Below, piece by piece: positions 36,499 through 46,757 of a stretch of DNA of 64,000 nt. Origin of the DNA: Steinernema hermaphroditum (lineage: Eukaryota; Nematoda; Chromadorea; Rhabditida; Steinernematidae); assembly GCA_030435675.1 (NCBI GenBank), contig CM059624.1, forward strand, positions 14,160,769 through 14,224,768, read 5' to 3'. A program made the translations under genes and the position numbers. The notes beneath the pieces were generated by a model. The model made no database searches. It saw only the letters and a list, made by a program, of their open reading frames with translations, and was not told the origin of the DNA. The stretch's first letter is position 1, and each line of letters begins with the position of its first letter.

Positions 36499-37400
36499 AG
36501 GGTGTTCAGAAAGTTCTGTGAAACTTCCGAATATTTTGCGTGTCGCCGGGTTTTGTTATTACTCGTGTTTATCGACTATTTTTACATCCTATTCACTTCC
36601 ATTGAGACTGTTATCCACAAAAAAAATTTGCCTATGAAAAACTGAGTTTTGCCATCAGCACTCTGCGCTGGTACCGTGCTGGAAAGTCGAACCCTGACAT
36701 CTGCAAGGACCTGCAAGTGCCTCAGTATGCTGTTAAACGAGTACGGGATCGACTCCAGGAGACTGATGAGATCAAGTACCGTCCCCAAAACGAAACACCG
36801 AAGACATAGGGAACTTCAGCGATCCGAAAACTGGTCCGACCCAAAATCTAGCGGAATCCTGAGCGGTTGATGAGGAAACTAGCCAATGTCCACGAAATTA
36901 ACCGAAAATCGATGCAGTCGCTTATTAGTGACGATCTCCGGTCAGACATCAGAAAAAATCACTACTACCAGATGCAAAAGGGCTTGCCGCGTACGTAGCG
37001 TGTGGAAACAAGCCATTTCCTCCATTGTGTGATGATTTGGGGCGAAATCTGCGCAAACCTCGGCAAATCCGGCAAAACTCCCTGATTTACGATCTGATTC
37101 TCTGCGCCCAAAAACACTTATTGGACCACGGATGGGTGTTTCAGCGTGACTAGGCGACCGCCTACGGATCGAAATCAACGATGGCATACCCTGGACCACA
37201 CGAAAAGACCACATCCCCTAGATGTGGACCAACGACCTCTCTCTCTGAGGCTGTTTGAGCCGAGTGAGTTGAGTGAGCGGTCGTTCTAGGCCGTCGTTGC
37301 TGGCGCAATGATCGCCCCGGCTCCCAGAAGGCCTGGAACACCAGGGAGCCGTATTTCCACCGTCTTGCCAAGAAGCCAGTCACTGCCGCCCTACATTACC
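36499..37400 (+). pseudogene. Decayed mariner-family transposase
   Basis: The element starts TACAGGGTGTTCAGAAAG at 36498, with a TA dinucleotide at the end as expected for mariner. Decayed coding blocks follow. An HTH-like region at 36640-36808 reads TLRWYRAGKSNPDICKDLQV. A second block at 36856-36990 reads RNPERLMRKLANVHEINRKS. At 37021-37140 there are VMIWGEICA and a possible HGWVFQRD, which correspond to the VMVW and the DGAPAH-region neighbourhood of mariner transposases. Stops and frameshifts interrupt it throughout. It fills much of the spacer between the inverted S26 arms. No matching right terminal repeat was found. Confidence 0.65.
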
Positions 37401-37812
37401 CGCGCCGCCAGAGAAGCCGAGGAAGCGTTACAACTCCGAAGTCCGCGCCGCCAGCTGCCCTGATGGTTCCCGGTTCGCCTGTTGTGCTCCGACAACGCGT
37501 TTCGCCTGCATGCCTGTTCTTCACTCGTGCCGCCCGCGGAAGCCGTATAAGTAAATAAAAGCCGTAAATTCCGTATAAGTGAGCTAATGAAGTCGCTATG
37601 TGGAAATGGTAGCTGTGAGTGATAGCTAGCTGCTACCTGTCTCCGTGACCTGTTATACTACATAACCAATTGGAAGCGTTGAAGTTAACAGAACATGGTG
37701 ATCCGACCAATGTGTGTCATGAACAGATGAACAAATAGTCATAGATGTCACAGGATATTTTTATTTATTCGTAGTTATTTATCGACAATTACAATGGACA
37801 TCACATCGTCAA

Positions 37813-38652
37813 TTAATCATTGGAATGACACAATGCACACAAGAAAAGTACGCAAGCACCACAATTCAGGAGAGTCTTGCCGAAGGACTGCTGGGGCTGA
37901 GGGTTAGGCTCGGGCTCGCGCTCGGGATTCGGCGGTTGCTCCTCGACTAGTGTGAAGTCGTTCTTCAAGTTTGGTGAATACGACGCGACGAGTTTGGATG
38001 CTAAAGCGCTAAGCTTAATACACCCATGTTGCCTCGAATCGTTTGAATTCTTCCTGTTGTCTCCCATTACGAAGACTTTTCCTTCGGGAACGTGCTCGTC
38101 ACGCTCCTTTAAGTCATTATGCACTGTGGCCGGACCAATTGCTACAACTCTACTGTTAACAAGAGTTCGCTGCTCTTTTAGATGGAAAAAGCTGACGATG
38201 TCTCCAACGCGCACTTCTTCCTGTGCATTTACAAAGCGACGATAGATGCTGAGCTCAGAGCTTGAAAGCGTAGGAGACATAGATGAACGATGACTAAAAT
38301 AGCAGTCAAGAGCTGGCGTCTGGTACAAATTAATGTACCAGAAAAGACTGCTTAGTTTCTGTGCGTCTTCGTTGGAGATCTTATCCGCAAAGAATATCCG
38401 CATCTCTTCAATGTATGCTTCCTGACTGCCAAAAAGCGTCAACATACAAACGCGATAAGCTGCGTCAAAATAGGCTAATAGCGGATCTGGCCACGGCCTG
38501 TTCTGTCGCGCCCACTCGAACTCCTTCTTCAGTTCTGGAAACTGCGCCTCCAACTCTCGGTCTTCATAAGGTGTAGACATCCTATGGAAGCCGAAAGCTG
38601 TCAAGCCGGCACACGTGGAAACGGCGGCGATTCGGCGAATGAAATGCGACAT
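37813..38652 (-). CDS. Signal-peptidase-like (S26) membrane protein, copy 2; catalytic Lys replaced by Ser
   Basis: A 279-residue single-exon relative of copy 1, on the opposite strand. The N-terminus matches copy 1 except for loss of two residues (Phe-Ala) in the anchor. The Ser box SSMSPTLS (Ser124), the EVRVGD block and GDNRKNSNDSRQHG signature are intact. The Lys-box reads LVNSRVVAIG, with Ser167 where active members have Lys. A long Pro/Glu/Gln linker precedes the C-terminal hydrophobic tail. The gene is open throughout, so substitution of the base rather than general decay is the notable change. It may be a pseudoenzyme or use a different mechanism. TATAAAA lies about 28 nt upstream of the ATG. 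Confidence 0.8.
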   Translation of the reverse strand: MSHFIRRIAAVSTCAGLTAFGFHRMSTPYEDRELEAQFPELKKEFEWARQNRPWPDPLLAYFDAAYRVCMLTLFGSQEAYIEEMRIFFADKISNEDAQKLSSLFWYINLYQTPALDCYFSHRSSMSPTLSSSELSIYRRFVNAQEEVRVGDIVSFFHLKEQRTLVNSRVVAIGPATVHNDLKERDEHVPEGKVFVMGDNRKNSNDSRQHGCIKLSALASKLVASYSPNLKNDFTLVEEQPPNPEREPEPNPQPQQSFGKTLLNCGACVLFLCALCHSND

Positions 38653-38679
38653 TTTGTGATAATGCCTCCGTCGTATTCT

Positions 38680-38687
38680 TTTTTATA
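38680..38687 (-). promoter_or_regulatory. TATA box of S26-like copy 2
   Basis: TATAAAAA on the minus strand lies upstream of the ATG at 38652, in a block essentially identical to the promoter of copy 1. Confidence 0.65.
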
Positions 38688-38854
38688 AGATTATGCGAGT
38701 GGTGAACGATGCAATGTGGAAGCAAAGCGATTCCAACGAAGAAATAAAGTAAAGCAATGCTTTCTCGGTTGCGCTGTACGAATCGACGCTTCAGAAGTAG
38801 AGGCTCGTTGTAGCTGCCATGCGGGGCGATCGGATAATTGGTTGTGTGATGAAT

Positions 38855-38950
38855 CTGTAGGAGATTGCGTAGTTTCTGCGCGTCTTCTTCGCTTATAAGC
38901 ATAATATGCGCAAAGAATCCCCATAATTCTTCAATATGTGTTTCCTTACT
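38855..38950 (-). pseudogene. S26-like fragment upstream of the gene (right arm)
   Basis: The mirror of the fragment at 35230-35335, resembling residues about 78-108 of the family (SKETHIEELW...ISEEDAQKL). It shows that the fragment predates the inverted duplication. Confidence 0.6.
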
Positions 38951-39752
38951 GCGCAAAAAGGTCCCGAAGCGATCTGGAAGACGGGAAAAAAGCACGAGGA
39001 CGAAAAGCGTCGTTGGAATAGAGCATCCTCTATAGTTTGCGCCTAACATCTACAAAAATCTCTCTTCCTTATTCAAAATAGGACAGGAACTAGGAACCGG
39101 TTTCGGTGTTTCACCAGATCCAACAAGAGCACCCAATGTTTGATCGTTTAGATTGTCGTCAAAACTGCTTGCCGTCATCTTCAGCTGGAACTCAGCTACT
39201 TACTGGACATGTAGGTCTCCCCCAGCTCTATCTGATAGCTACTTGTACGGGAGTTTCGGAAACATCAGGAACTAAATTGAGACAAAGTTTGCAATAACGC
39301 GAAAAACGGGCAAAATGGGAGTTTTCGATCTGAAACCTCTTTTGTTCTACGGTGCAGTGGCCAGGCTTCACCCCAGGAAGAGCTCTGGGGCAGTGCAGTT
39401 AAATAGTGAATACCTCGAGTGAAACGTATATTTTTATGCTAAGAACCTTGCTCTGAAAAAAAACGGCATTTTCAATGCACCAACCTGTGCTGAGACCGAA
39501 TACAAGGGCTTGCTTCCGGCACTGCTGAATCTACCAGTGAATGCAAGTATCGAGCCCATGAAAGAGAACTGTGAACGAGCACAATACAGGGACTACAGAG
39601 AGCAACTCGGGTGAGACGCTTCCTGATTGAACAGTGAGTAACCATAAAAATTTTTTTGTCGTTGAAAGTTGCGATCCCTGATGGTACGTGATACAATAAA
39701 AGCTATGCGAAATAAAATCGAATTAAAAAGAAATCACCGAAAGAAAAATATT

Positions 39753-39834
39753 CGATCAGGATGAGATTCGAACTCACGCGGGGAAACCCCAATGGATTAG
39801 CAGTCCATCGCCTTAACCACTCGGCCACCTGATC
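39753..39834 (-). tRNA. tRNA-Ser (anticodon GCT)
   Basis: An 82-nt cloverleaf on the minus strand with acceptor stem GATCAGG/CCTGATC, anticodon loop ACTGCTAAT, a long class II variable arm and T-loop GTTCGAATC. It is followed by a T-run (TTTTT) typical of pol III termination. It is identical to the copy at 44144-44225. Confidence 0.95.
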
Positions 39835-40142
39835 ACATAAGCTACCGAAGTGAAAATCATATATAACTTACGGTTTTCCACTTCTTCTCGAAATCCTTGG
39901 GATTTTTATGAATTTATTGAAAGAACGGACAGACCTTGAAGAGAATACATAAGATCACCGAAAAAGCACAAAATCCACAAGGATCGATAATTCGCTTAAA
40001 TTTTGTTTAAGTTTGACGCGACAGAGGACGAGGAGAGAAGAGAAACGTATTGGGGAGCATGGCCATCTGGGCTGTCATGCGCATCAGATTGCTCAATTTT
40101 TGCCGGACGACATGGTCTTCAGATGCGCCATCTGCGCCTTGC

Positions 40143-42919
40143 TTAACTAAAACGCCGTAAAGTAGTACTCTCCGCAAGTCGGGCGCCTACATCTTCGGTG
40201 GCATTTTCAGCAATGTTATCGTGGGCCGTGGCACGCAAGAACGAACAGGTGAGGAGATGGATGATAGCCTTCTTGTAGACGTTGACACAAATGAAGGTGA
40301 GCATCGGTGGAACGGCCGGGATCATGATGATGCAAATGGTGGTGATGTATTCGTCGCAGTCGCTGAAAACGATCGTAAGCCTGAAATTGGGATCGGCGAA
40401 ACCGCGGATATCGGATGTCGAGGTCGAGAAGGGTGAGGACGTAGAAGATAAACGGTGGGATGACGAAGATGAGTGGGAAGACCGATTCGAGGAAGAGGAT
40501 CTTGATGAGACCTTCGTGCACACCGCGGGTGGCCTTTGACATTTGGTCCTAAAATGGAAGGATTTCTTTTTAGCCCCTACCCCAGGACGTCTGAACTATC
40601 TTTTAAAGAAAAATTTTGCCCCGAGTGAGGATCGAACTCACGACCTTCAGATTATGAGACTGACGCGCTGCCTACTGCGCTATCGAGGCACTTGATCAAC
40701 AGTACGCTAACTTCTAGCAGTTTCCATGTCATTTTGCTACGGTATTCCCTGTGTGTACTGAACCCGCTACCTGTTTCCTGGTAAGCGACTTAAGAATGTA
40801 ATATGCGCAAACGAAGACGATGAAGTAGGCGATGATGTTCATGGCGACGAGGAGACCGGACGAGAAGAAGACCATCGGGTTGCGCTTGTAGTCGGATCCA
40901 AAGACGTTGATGACAATCTGAATCGATGCTGTATGATCATGCGCCAATTTAGCGAACTTTGGCGTTTTCCAACTGGTGGACGCCGGAACCCATGGCCGGG
41001 GCGACGGTGGGTCCTTTCGTTTGCGGTGCTTCGGGGCTGATGGTGGTGGGCGAGAGGATGACGGGTTGACGGTTGAATTCGAGTTGGTAGAGGAAGTCGT
41101 CGGCAACGTCGCTCGTACGGTTCAGTTTGTCCCAGAGGTACTGGAATGCACGTTTGAGGAAAGTGGTTGCTTAATTCTCGAAATTTCATATAACGTGAGG
41201 TCAAGGATCTGATAGCCCTGGGAACTTTTCGTATAAGCTATTACGGCACAGATAATAACAGGTTTCCACATCTTCCCCTGCCAACTGTGACTTTCGTTGT
41301 TCGATTGTTAATTGTAGAACTCTAGAATCAAAAGTGAGGAATCAATGGGGAGGCAAAAAAGAGCTCGGGAGGGACTGGTTAAGTGCCACAGTGCCTTCGA
41401 GATTGCTAGACCTTGCATTTCTTTGCGACTATCGGTTTCCCCGTCCATTGGGATGTTAGTCCCATTACCGCCGGTACTGGTGTCTTACCACCAGCAGGGT
41501 AACTTGGTCTTAACGTTAGCGCCAATAAACAAGCGCCAAATCGCACGCAGCCGCATTTGCATTATATCACTAGACCAGAAGCTTAAGTAGCACCCTGATT
41601 TTGTGGTTCATTACGGTTTATACATGAAAGCTGATCCTAACTATGACATTTCTTGTACTTTTTACGACCTACATCCTTATGAAACTTTAATAAAGAGCCT
41701 TGGAGTGGAATTATGCTAATACTGTGCGGTTCATTATGGGTTTACGCTATCGAAATGGCTTTGGTTTAAGGAAATTTCGTTAATATTTCGCTCACAGAGC
41801 CAAAAATACAAATGAGGGACTTCAATGATTATCTGCCTATCTATGAGCATGATGTATATCTTTATAATTTAAATGTCTCCCTATGAAGAAGCTCGTTACC
41901 GTACCCAATTGCATTCCCAGATCACGGAACATGGCTTATTCTCTTGTTTGTAGTGACACATCTTAAATCCCTTAGTCGCCAATCCTCGCGAGCAATTCCG
42001 AGAAATTCATTAGAGAAATTACAGTCGAAGATCCGCTTGCACCCTCGACCACTTTGTAGGTGACCGTAGACTAATCCGATGAGGCATTAAAACAACTATA
42101 TCTGCATATGCAGGGGATTTAAAGCATAACACTTAAAGCATTATCTTTACATGAACTTCCTTGAATCTGTTATAGTAACTTCAAAAGGACAGAGTTAAGA
42201 AGATCAAAAATACAGGAGATCTGCAACTCCAGATATTACGAATTGTCCGTTCCTTCCACTAGTTATATCACCAAGAACAAGCCATGCCGTAGACATTCCT
42301 TCAGAAAGCTATCTCTATCTTGCGGAATCCCCACCTTATGATTCCATATCTCTTAAACTAAATCTCCTACCGAAGTGTCCACCGAAGAGAGATGAACCAG
42401 AGCCATTTCGATAGCGCAGATGATAACGATGGCGCCGAAGAAGATCAGCACATTCTTTCCGGTCAAGATGGTGGCCATGAGACTGTTCGAGTTCATGACA
42501 GCGTAGCGGTACATGAAGAGAAGTGCGTAGGATAGGACGATGTACATGTAGACGGCAACAGCCAAAGCACAGATCATAGACTAAATTCACAAGTGCTCAC
42601 GTGTTGGCTACCTGACACAAACCAGGTAATCCGAGGGGAGAGTGCTGAGAAGTCCGTGTGGAATTCTTACGGTAGACGTGCCACGCATAACGTTCTGAGG
42701 GGCGATGGCCAAGATGCACAAAGCGAGCACTATGTCCGCTAAGGCTATATTAGCCAAAAACATTCGTAGTTCCTAGGGTAGGTTGAAGAGCGGAAATTTC
42801 ACGACCCAACCAACCTGCACGGCGTCGAGGATTTTGAATTTCGTGATGATGATCAGCATGAGGTTACAGGTTATGGAGAACAGCGACATCGCCGTACAGT
42901 ATATTTGGAAGAGAGACAT
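40143..42919 (-). CDS. Seven-transmembrane serpentine receptor (seven exons)
   Basis: Predicted GPCR-type receptor of 363 residues. Exons on the minus strand are 42919-42815, 42772-42671, 42580-42371, 41140-40990, 40928-40771, 40548-40403 and 40362-40143. Reading phases agree at every junction. TM segments: TM1 5-27, TM2 36-60, TM3 70-96, TM4 about 111-132, a long Pro/Thr-rich second extracellular loop (about 140-195), TM5 207-234, TM6 256-283 and TM7 297-322. The topology resembles nematode chemoreceptors, but the exact family is not assignable. Intron 3 is unusually long (1,230 nt), so two genes cannot be fully excluded. The donor in exon 4 (G/GTTCCG) is weak. Intron 5 contains a tRNA-Met gene. 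Confidence 0.7.
40617..40689 (-). tRNA. tRNA-Met (elongator, anticodon CAT)
   Basis: A 73-nt cloverleaf on the minus strand with acceptor stem GCCTCGA/TCGGGGC (one G-T pair), anticodon loop CTCATAA and T-loop GTTCGATCC. It is followed by TTTTT. The T-stem and acceptor pattern fit the elongator rather than the initiator. It lies inside an intron of the 7TM gene, on the same strand. Confidence 0.93.
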
Positions 42920-42959
42920 CCTGCCTCAGAGGAGGATGTCTCGCCTATTCACGGCATCT

Positions 42960-44140
42960 GGAGGTGAGCGCCGGCAAGGCGACCATTTTAATTTGCGTGA
43001 GTGCCTGATTATCCGGCGCCGAGTGCGTAAGACATGAGCCGATTTGTGGCGACACCGGCGCCAGATCAACGGATTGACGGCTTTTTTTGGGAAATCCGCG
43101 CGCACAGTTGGCGTTAATCAAAATAATGACTAAGACGAGATGGTGGACGAATCATGTTGTTGAACGCTGTCGAAAACAGGATTTGTGGAGATCGAGGAAG
43201 ATGGGGTGTATTGGCATTTCCATTGGGAGCGGAAACTGTGGTTTGTATAGAGATGGATTGGGACATGGTACCTGATCAGAGTACCAGAGTTTGACATTTT
43301 CCGTTGCACATCGGATAAAGTTCTTGGATGTCCATACTAGGATCCATTACATTAATTGGCATCAATTAGTTAATTACATAAAGAGGCGCCTCTCATCTCT
43401 TCTCAAGTCAGATTCGCCTGAGTCGATCCGGTGAACAAAGGTGCGTATCTTTTATATACTTTACATTTTGCTAAGTGAAATTCCAAAGCGGTAATACAAC
43501 TTTTATGAACCAGTAAATGCTCGAAAAGCGACCGTTGTTGGAAGTGTGTAACTTTTCAATATACCAGTAACCCATAGGACATAAGAATGGGAGATGTAAA
43601 TGATTGAAATTAAGTGATTTAATCGTTAAATTAGGGAAGCTGATTGGAAAAGTTCACATTCTATCTCAACATAACCTTTTGTTGGACGAATCATGTTGCT
43701 GAATCATGCGAATCATGTCCTTGTTGGTCATGCGAATCTCCGGAACTATCCACCATTAACACCTTCCCCTCCCCGGCGAAGAATGCAATGACTCAAGGGC
43801 CCGGAGGCAGCTAATCCGCTTATCTTCACTTGGCGCTCGACTCGAGAAAATCCGTTTTGCTTACGTAAACGGTCATCATGAATGCCTTTCAGATTTGTAG
43901 GCACAACGCTGGGAGGGTGGCCATCCACATCGTGTGGTTACTGTCGAGATACATACAGTGACGCCCACAGAAATAGGCAATTGAAACTTTACCTGAAACT
44001 TAATCGGCAATTGAAACTTTGCCTAAGGGGTGCACTCATTTATGCGGCCACCACTGTATATCTTGACTGATATTGACCTGATCAGTACATCAATTTGGGG
44101 TAAAAATGTAGATTTGGTGATGAACCGTGCAGGAAAAAAA
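42960..44140. other. Interval without a supported gene
   Basis: The stretch upstream of the 7TM gene may hold its promoter. The rest has no recognised exon. The phrase 'cgaatcatgttg(t/c)tgaa' occurs at 43148 and 43686, a minor repeat. Confidence 0.35.
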
Positions 44141-44143
44141 TTT

Positions 44144-44225
44144 CGATCAGGATGAGATTCGAACTCACGCGGGGAAACCCCAATGGATTAGCAGTCCATC
44201 GCCTTAACCACTCGGCCACCTGATC
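44144..44225 (-). tRNA. tRNA-Ser (anticodon GCT), second copy
   Basis: An 82-nt sequence identical to 39753-39834, on the same strand, with a seven-T terminator. Flanks are not shared beyond a few bases, so the copies are conserved by function or conversion rather than by recent segmental duplication. Confidence 0.95.
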
Positions 44226-44410
44226 ATGTTTGTTAGAGGCGTGCTGACTATACATGTGTCCAATTCGTTCGATTTCTTGTTGAGCGACCGACCAATACGA
44301 ACATACGACAAATAGCACTGATCTCGACGAAGCGAATGTGAGAATGATAACAAAATTCAAATTTTTGAATGTTTCACTCCTTTTATATCACTGTCTCGTT
44401 ATCTTCTATT

Positions 44411-44417
44411 GTTTTAG
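44411..44417 (+). promoter_or_regulatory. Possible 3' splice (or trans-splice) acceptor before the FANCL-like gene
   Basis: A pyrimidine-rich stretch ends GTTTTAG 9 nt before the ATG at 44427. It could be the end of a 5'-UTR intron or a spliced-leader acceptor. No spliced-leader gene is in the window, so this is inference. Confidence 0.4.
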
Positions 44418-44426
44418 CTTACAACC

Positions 44427-45107
44427 ATGGCCGCAGAGGCCTGGCAATTTCTGTGTTCTTCACAACACAGCGTCACTGACCAGTGGGATCGCCAGCTACA
44501 AGAAGAAGCCACGATATCCGAGTCCAAACGCCTATGGCTTCAGCATCTGCAGCAGCTCGGGACAGAGAAGGTCTCTCTTGAGAGTGGTTCATTAGATTCG
44601 ATCCGCTACGAGTATGACGAAGAAGGCAACTTCTGGTTAGTGATGGAACGAAGCGAGAATTTCCCCGCAGAAGCACCCATTATCAAGTCAAGCCATAAAC
44701 CAGCGTTCTCCTTCAATTGGGAACCTTCTCGCACTCTCAACGACATCTTGACCTCCTTTTGTGACTTCGTTGAGACTTTCTCATCGGCGCTCTACGACAT
44801 TCACTCCATCGAAACGGACATCTGTGATATACACGACAGGGAGCACCTAAAGCTGGAAAGGGATCCGGCGGCGGAGTTTGGCAGTGAAGTGAGGATTGTG
44901 GTGCCTCTTGTCTTCAAGAATGGAATGGAAGTTTCTATTTGGGTCGATTGGAGAGAGCCTTCAAGTTTGCCGACGTCGGTAATCACCACGAAGAAGAAGT
45001 GCAGTTGCAGTAGGCGGCTGGATTTGTGGGACTCGGATCTTCCTATTGGTGATAACTTGAGAGTTGTTTTTGGATGTGAGCATAATTATTGTATGGATCG
45101 ACTGTGA
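44427..45107 (+). CDS. FANCL-like protein with central/URD domain, no RING (single exon)
   Basis: 226 residues. The order of motifs resembles the central double-RWD (URD) region of FANCL, the E3 ligase of the Fanconi anaemia core complex. These are a hydrophobic beta region (about 58-75), the YP/FP-x-x-x-P turn FPAEAP (79-84), an aromatic-Trp-x-P motif (FSFNWEP), a helix (LNDILTSFCDFVETF), a second hydrophobic strand set (VRIVVPLVFKNG, VSIWVDW) followed by LPTSV, and LDLWDSD near the end. The C-terminal RING of FANCL is absent. The frame stops at 45107 and an AATAAA signal follows at 45124. It may be a diverged, RING-less paralogue or a truncated gene. Similarity was judged by eye and is moderate. 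Confidence 0.5.
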   Translation: MAAEAWQFLCSSQHSVTDQWDRQLQEEATISESKRLWLQHLQQLGTEKVSLESGSLDSIRYEYDEEGNFWLVMERSENFPAEAPIIKSSHKPAFSFNWEPSRTLNDILTSFCDFVETFSSALYDIHSIETDICDIHDREHLKLERDPAAEFGSEVRIVVPLVFKNGMEVSIWVDWREPSSLPTSVITTKKKCSCSRRLDLWDSDLPIGDNLRVVFGCEHNYCMDRL

Positions 45108-45123
45108 ATGGACGCTGTACAGA

Positions 45124-45129
45124 AATAAA
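45124..45129 (+). terminator. Polyadenylation signal AATAAA
   Basis: AATAAA lies 17 nt after the stop codon of the FANCL-like gene, implying a very short 3'-UTR. Confidence 0.6.
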
Positions 45130-45761
45130 GAGGCCTTTTTGTGTTTGTTGAGCCAGGTCGGGACGCTCTTCTAATGCAAACCCAGTAAAGCATCCAAACG
45201 TAGGACCGTATCTTCCCTTTTTCGTTTCTCGTTCGTTTTCACTAAACAGGCTGAAGTTCAAGTCCCGTAGTCTCTATGCTGCCTGAAACCAACCGAAACC
45301 TTCTTGACAAAAACCCGCACACACCACATATATAAGACCAAACGGACCCGTCAGTTTTTCGTTAATACAAGGGGGTCCAAAAAGGGTATCTAAACAGAGA
45401 AGTCATTTTCATGAGAATTATAAGGTGAGACCGGTCGCAAAATGGAAGAAGCCGACCGGTCGTTGTTGGTCCAATGTTTGCCTATGCTCCTAGGAACCAG
45501 AAAGGGAGCTGTAGATCTACAATCTTGCCATGAATCTTGCCACGTCAGGACCCTCCGACGTGGACTCCGACGATGACGCCAGCCGATGACGACGGCTCAG
45601 CCGCCGATTCTCGCCCGAATACCCATAAAGCCAGTCGGCGGGCAGCCGACCACCCGTTAGGCCGATTCTCTTGACGTCTCCCATTCCCTCTTTGATTCGC
45701 ATCTGTATAACCATGTTAAGCTACATAAAAAAGGAAAGAGTACAAACCCGGGACAGCTTAA

Positions 45762-46457
45762 AGGGACCCGGTCATGGATAAAAAAAGTTTTATAAATCGT
45801 ATGAAAATTTTTTTCCTCGTGTTTTCGGGGTCGCTGAGCACGGTGGTGAAGTCGGTTTCCCAAAAAACCCAGTAGTTTTCAAGAAACGGACCTTAGGATT
45901 CAGAATGTGTTTTACCGTTGGTCCCGACACGATCTATCCGGCGCGGCACGAGTTGCGCAATATTTTCATTCTTTTTGGCCGAAATAGGTGACGACCAGCT
46001 CCGTGCTTGGGAACATTTTGCTCAGCAGTTTCTGGCGAGTCGAATGAGCCCAGGCGCGCCTAGATAGGATAAGTGCGTAGAAAACGCGGGAACTACGGTC
46101 GTGTCCGTCATGCAAATCGTTTCGGGACCGACACACCGAGAATTGGACATCAAAACTGTGTAGATCCTAAGGTCCGTTTCTTGAAAAATACTGGGAATTT
46201 TGACAAACTGATTTCAGCATGATGTTGGGCAGCCTCTAAAACAACGGGCTGAAACGTTTTCGGAACGAACCGCGAACTCTGCCTTGCGCTTGAAGGCAAA
46301 GTTTGCACGACGTTTTTTGTCTATTTTTTGCTATTTCTCAGAAACTATCATGTTTTCCGAGAAAGCGACTTTACCATCGTGTTCAGCAACCCCGAAAACA
46401 GGGATGTACAAATTTTCAGAAGATTTGAAGAAGTTTTTTATCCATGACCGGGTCCCT
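45762..46457. mobile_element. Non-autonomous TTAA-target element, copy 2 (696 bp)
   Basis: Nearly identical to 12702-13398, in the same orientation. TTAA duplicates flank it at 45758-45761 and 46458-46461. Differences are single substitutions and one A deleted in the 3' A-tract. Two dispersed copies with exact TTAA flanks establish it as a transposon family. Confidence 0.85.
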
Positions 46458-46689
46458 TTAAGGGTATACAAAGAGGAACTCGGATAAGTCCCTATCGGGT
46501 TGGATAGCCGCCACATAAAGCGAAGACCCGATGCAACTGTGCAAGCTGTGCCACCAGCCGAGCCGATCACTTGCAAACTGCACATCCACTGTCTCGGCAA
46601 GATGACCGTAATCAGCAGAGTTTGTAAAACAGACATGAATTAATACGCTAGACAAAGGTGAGTGTGGCTGGCTTAAGATCTCCATTTCA

Positions 46690-46750
46690 AATCTTTATTT
46701 TTGTCAATTTCAATTTCTGTTTTTGTCAATTTCAATTTCTGTTTTGTCAA
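46690..46750. repeat. 24-bp direct repeat in the CAP gene 3' flank
   Basis: TTGTCAATTTCAATTTCTGT is present twice in tandem, just downstream of the CAP gene stop codon. On the minus strand an AATAAA-type signal lies at its far end, so the repeat is probably in the 3'-UTR. Confidence 0.6.
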
Positions 46751-46757
46751 ACTACGC

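Larger units (their letters stand above)
37735..39144 (-). repeat. Right arm of inverted duplication carrying an S26-like gene
   Basis: The mirror image of 35037-36480. The outer boundary ends GAGCACCCAATGTTT. The inner boundary is less sharp and lies near the shared 'agttatttatcgaca' 3' flank. The 1.25-kb spacer between the arms holds the mariner remnant. Confidence 0.85.

Noticed and set aside
41141..42370. Splitting the 7TM locus into two genes at its long intron
   Set aside because: TM1-4 lie on one side and TM5-7 on the other, both in phase 0 at the junction. One seven-TM gene is the simpler reading, although transcripts should decide.
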